Source of the DNA: Oscillospiraceae bacterium
GTDB taxonomy: Bacteria > Bacillota_A > Clostridia > Oscillospirales > Oscillospiraceae
NCBI GenBank assembly: GCA_015067895.1
Contig: SVLP01000039.1
Coordinates: 1-20,998 of the forward strand
DNA length: 20,998 nucleotides
Direction of reading: 5' to 3'
Below are positions 20,901-20,998 of this stretch, in pieces (within the stretch, counting starts at the first letter, position 1; every line of letters begins with the position of its first letter). A program made the translations under genes and the position numbers. The notes under the pieces are model-generated. The model was not told the DNA's origin, made no database searches, and worked only from the letters and a program-made list of their open reading frames with translations.

Positions 20901-20998
20901 CTGCACCGCCGCTGCCGAGCCCACCGTCATCGCAAGCGGCTGGTCCGGCTACACCACCTGGACGCTGACCAGCGACGGCACCCTGACCGTGTCCGCCA
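14941..20998 (+). CDS. Very large secreted multidomain protein with a PHP (CehA/McbA-type) metallohydrolase domain, 3' end outside the window
   Basis: At least 2,019 residues are encoded, open at the right edge. AAAGGAGGAAACAT gives the start. Residues 1-29 are a signal peptide (MKHSNFSRF, hydrophobic core, cleavage after TVFA). The layout is: beta module 36-181; Pro/Glu/Thr linker 183-210; related beta modules at 221-359, 386-536, 544-681 and 691-834, two of them near-copies; a second Pro/Glu linker at 360-385; two Ig-like domains at 838-1020. The PHP domain covers about 1023-1290, with metal ligands HSH (His1031, His1033), Asp1038, FTDH (Asp1066, His1067), Glu1121, His1130, His1177 and DNH (Asp1240, His1242). 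After it come a CehA-type C-terminal strand domain to 1375, a CARDB-like domain to 1485, a glutaminase/DUF4350-like fold at about 1488-1765, and two OB folds at 1795-1885 and 1890-1990. The metal site is complete, so phosphoesterase or esterase activity outside the cell is likely. Confidence 0.93.
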   Translation, partial: MKHSNFSRFLSVMLALVMVLSMIPATVFASDSAVYSQITSAEELTTGKYVLVVDSGFAPTVLDGSWVLAEAVTAADGTITAPAANLVWDITVDGDTVKLTDSNGITIAPKGGNNNGILSGDYSWSVTCENGTFRFWGQGSDTVVLASNKSSANKFRGYKTATVSGNAAGYPSYFTLYKLAEGTVVEPSEPIETEPVVTEPVVTEPVEVERVTGVVTDLTTLQDGDSIVIFNPANGKSLSSNYSGYYNGASDVALEGGALTGYTDADVWTLGINADGTYTFATAAGQKISMGTSFTSMPLDDVNTDWNIIASNTEGCFYIENPARGAYMEYQPSYGTWSGYYSINDESLFAQQLYLIVEGSEPVDPEPTDPVDPEPSEPEVPEVETAAYMTEAPKNGDTILIYHPNSTSVLGSAASGKKLAAVTAAAENGAIALADGMAQLLVTVENEQYIFTLDGKYLTSAETGNGLSFAEELTDMGRWTLELQDDGKWVIMNVGANYNGNHNQALEYYNGFTTYGFKSGNAAYLFDLYLVEAAKQEGIVTELHEGDTVVIFNPAHMKAMSTEYIGFYNLGTDVALSGGKLTGWTAADVWTVGVNADGSYTFATADGKKLSMGTSYSSMPLDDVNTAWSIETAKTENCFYIKNVARGVYVEWYADKGNWSSYYNNSNEALFAQQFYLVVEGSEPETTLPAEGDQVVLYNLDAQGVLANENDTQSIENALTVVTDGVAAPANGGVVFTVSKNGNYYRFYNETYGYLCSNGTGNNAFYTQEVSEDADWALHEGKSGGWNLESRTAKFNGTYSQYLEYYADSYKTYSMYNVTNYDIYEFFFYPVAEGVNLTGGIVNVPTVVFGTLPDAFVGADYTFTVTVDAVFGVETMTVKVGDTVLTANNDGSYTIPAELVAGESLTITVEGVDTKGAAFSGTAAVTVKDEPVIESVSPAANSQTLDNKRPTISAVIANAGENAVVTMTVNGEAVEAVYADGIVSWTSETDMADGRTTVTVTVTRADGKTAEKTWSFTVGEAQFSLYFGQLHSHTTYSDGSGSLESALNYIGSLPESANVDFVAFTDHSNYFDTTGSANPEGALYDMSLASASSQDMWNEYKGAIAAFNKNSSDVVAIGGFEMTWSGGPGHINTFATPGIVSRNNSVLNNKTADAGMKAYYALLSQPEGIDSISQFNHPGTTFGNFTDFAYWDALIDTRIQLVEVGNGEGQVGAGGYYPSYEQYTMALDKGWHVAPTNNQDNHKGKWGNANDARDVVLTDDFSEEGIYEAIRAYRVYATEDRNLELGYTVNGFVLGSIIEEVPEVLNFEVTVFDPDSSDSISKVEVIVNSGKVAHVWDDPAELTSGVLTAALAPDYSYYYLRVTQGDGDIAVTAPVWVGETLKLGISAVECGTSTPVTGEELTISTTLFNSEVTEASVKSVTYTVGSQVLAVDTTGYTIPASGNTTVAFNYTPEVAKVMNVTVTAIVELDGVEYTFSMDVELDVQDASKLVYIGIDASHYNEYVNGNYKDSMGNFGNLAAGYSVRTVQLNTSEDLIAACDNDKYVALILTAPSRRLAAAQADPKVYTADELKAITAFNANGGTVILAGWSDNYENYDVIQSNEAIVHMAAAQNAVLEALGSSLRIGDDATYDDVRSAADGVDKWRLYFNTYGDNFLTEGVEYDAEHPYDRMYTEVFSHYGGATVYAVDETGTATSTLPATVSPVVFAHASTYSVDVDKDGLGGSDIPKYAYTEGDDRLLVMGMEQLDGQGLIIVSGAAFMSNFEVQATIEDSGSEKNYSNYRICENLVNHLNPVTVTDIADVQAQVEEGVKYTIEGVITSNASGYDKDTAFFDCIYLQDETAGINAFPVAGNFKIGDKVRITGTTSSYQGERQISVTEITLISEGNEVAPIEITAAELNDGSVLGSLVTLKGIVESFEYANGLIQTIMVKDEKGETGRIFIDGYITTSYDVENLTVGCEITVTGLASYDNSFDGPAPRIRVRDRKDVVCTAAAEPTVIASGWSGYTTWTLTSDGTLTVSA

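Overview
The window looks like chromosome of a gut-type Clostridia bacterium, most likely from the Oscillospiraceae/Ruminococcaceae side. The reasons are GC-rich, C/G-ending codons, AGGAGG-type ribosome binding sites, sigma-A promoters with 17-bp spacers, a rubredoxin and an iron-sulfur flavoprotein of anaerobes, a very large secreted PHP-domain protein, and intergenic regions full of palindromic repeats. The taxon is an inference from style; no marker gene is present.

Layout. Positions 1-904 are the right-hand end of an integrated mobile element: the start of a ribbon-helix-helix-like gene, its promoter with twin palindromic operators, a GC-rich stretch with no convincing gene, and 10-bp-phased direct repeats. 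These run into a 3' tRNA-Ala(GGC) fragment (905-949), the probable attachment site. The flank beyond it carries two more decayed tRNA 3' ends, each followed by a different perfect hairpin, and then a palindromic repeat set between two copies of the last hairpin (to 1374).

Positions 1390-4007 hold small redox and housekeeping genes on the minus strand: a RibD-C/DHFR-like reductase coupled to an iron-sulfur-flavoprotein-like reductase, a rubredoxin, and a SAM methyltransferase. A tiny plus-strand transcription unit (2852-3030) contains a broken or recoded micro-ORF. Positions 4212-7174 carry a YhcG/DUF1016-type PD-(D/E)XK protein and an M13 metallopeptidase on the plus strand. Then come a nitroreductase, an intact tRNA-Gly(CCC) and a Cof-type HAD phosphatase, separated by repeat elements.

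Positions 9402-12471 hold a minus-strand cluster of two alpha/beta-hydrolase esterases and an ATP-grasp ligase behind one good promoter, with a long hairpin repeat in each gap. No described pathway fits it that I can recognise, and it is the best candidate here for an undescribed enzymatic system. It is followed by a 56-residue unknown protein, a short ZIP metal transporter and a YibE/F membrane protein.

From 14941 to the end runs an open reading frame of at least 2,019 codons for a secreted protein. It has a signal peptide, four or five repeated beta-rich modules, Ig-like domains, a PHP metallohydrolase domain of the CehA/McbA kind, a glutaminase-like fold and two OB folds. The last residues look like the start of a BspA-type leucine-rich-repeat region, which would lie outside the window.

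The window contains at least six families of intergenic palindromes. Two of them (8177-8333 and 11503-11645) are built on the same plan: conserved micro-loops on stems whose sequence differs but whose pairing is kept.
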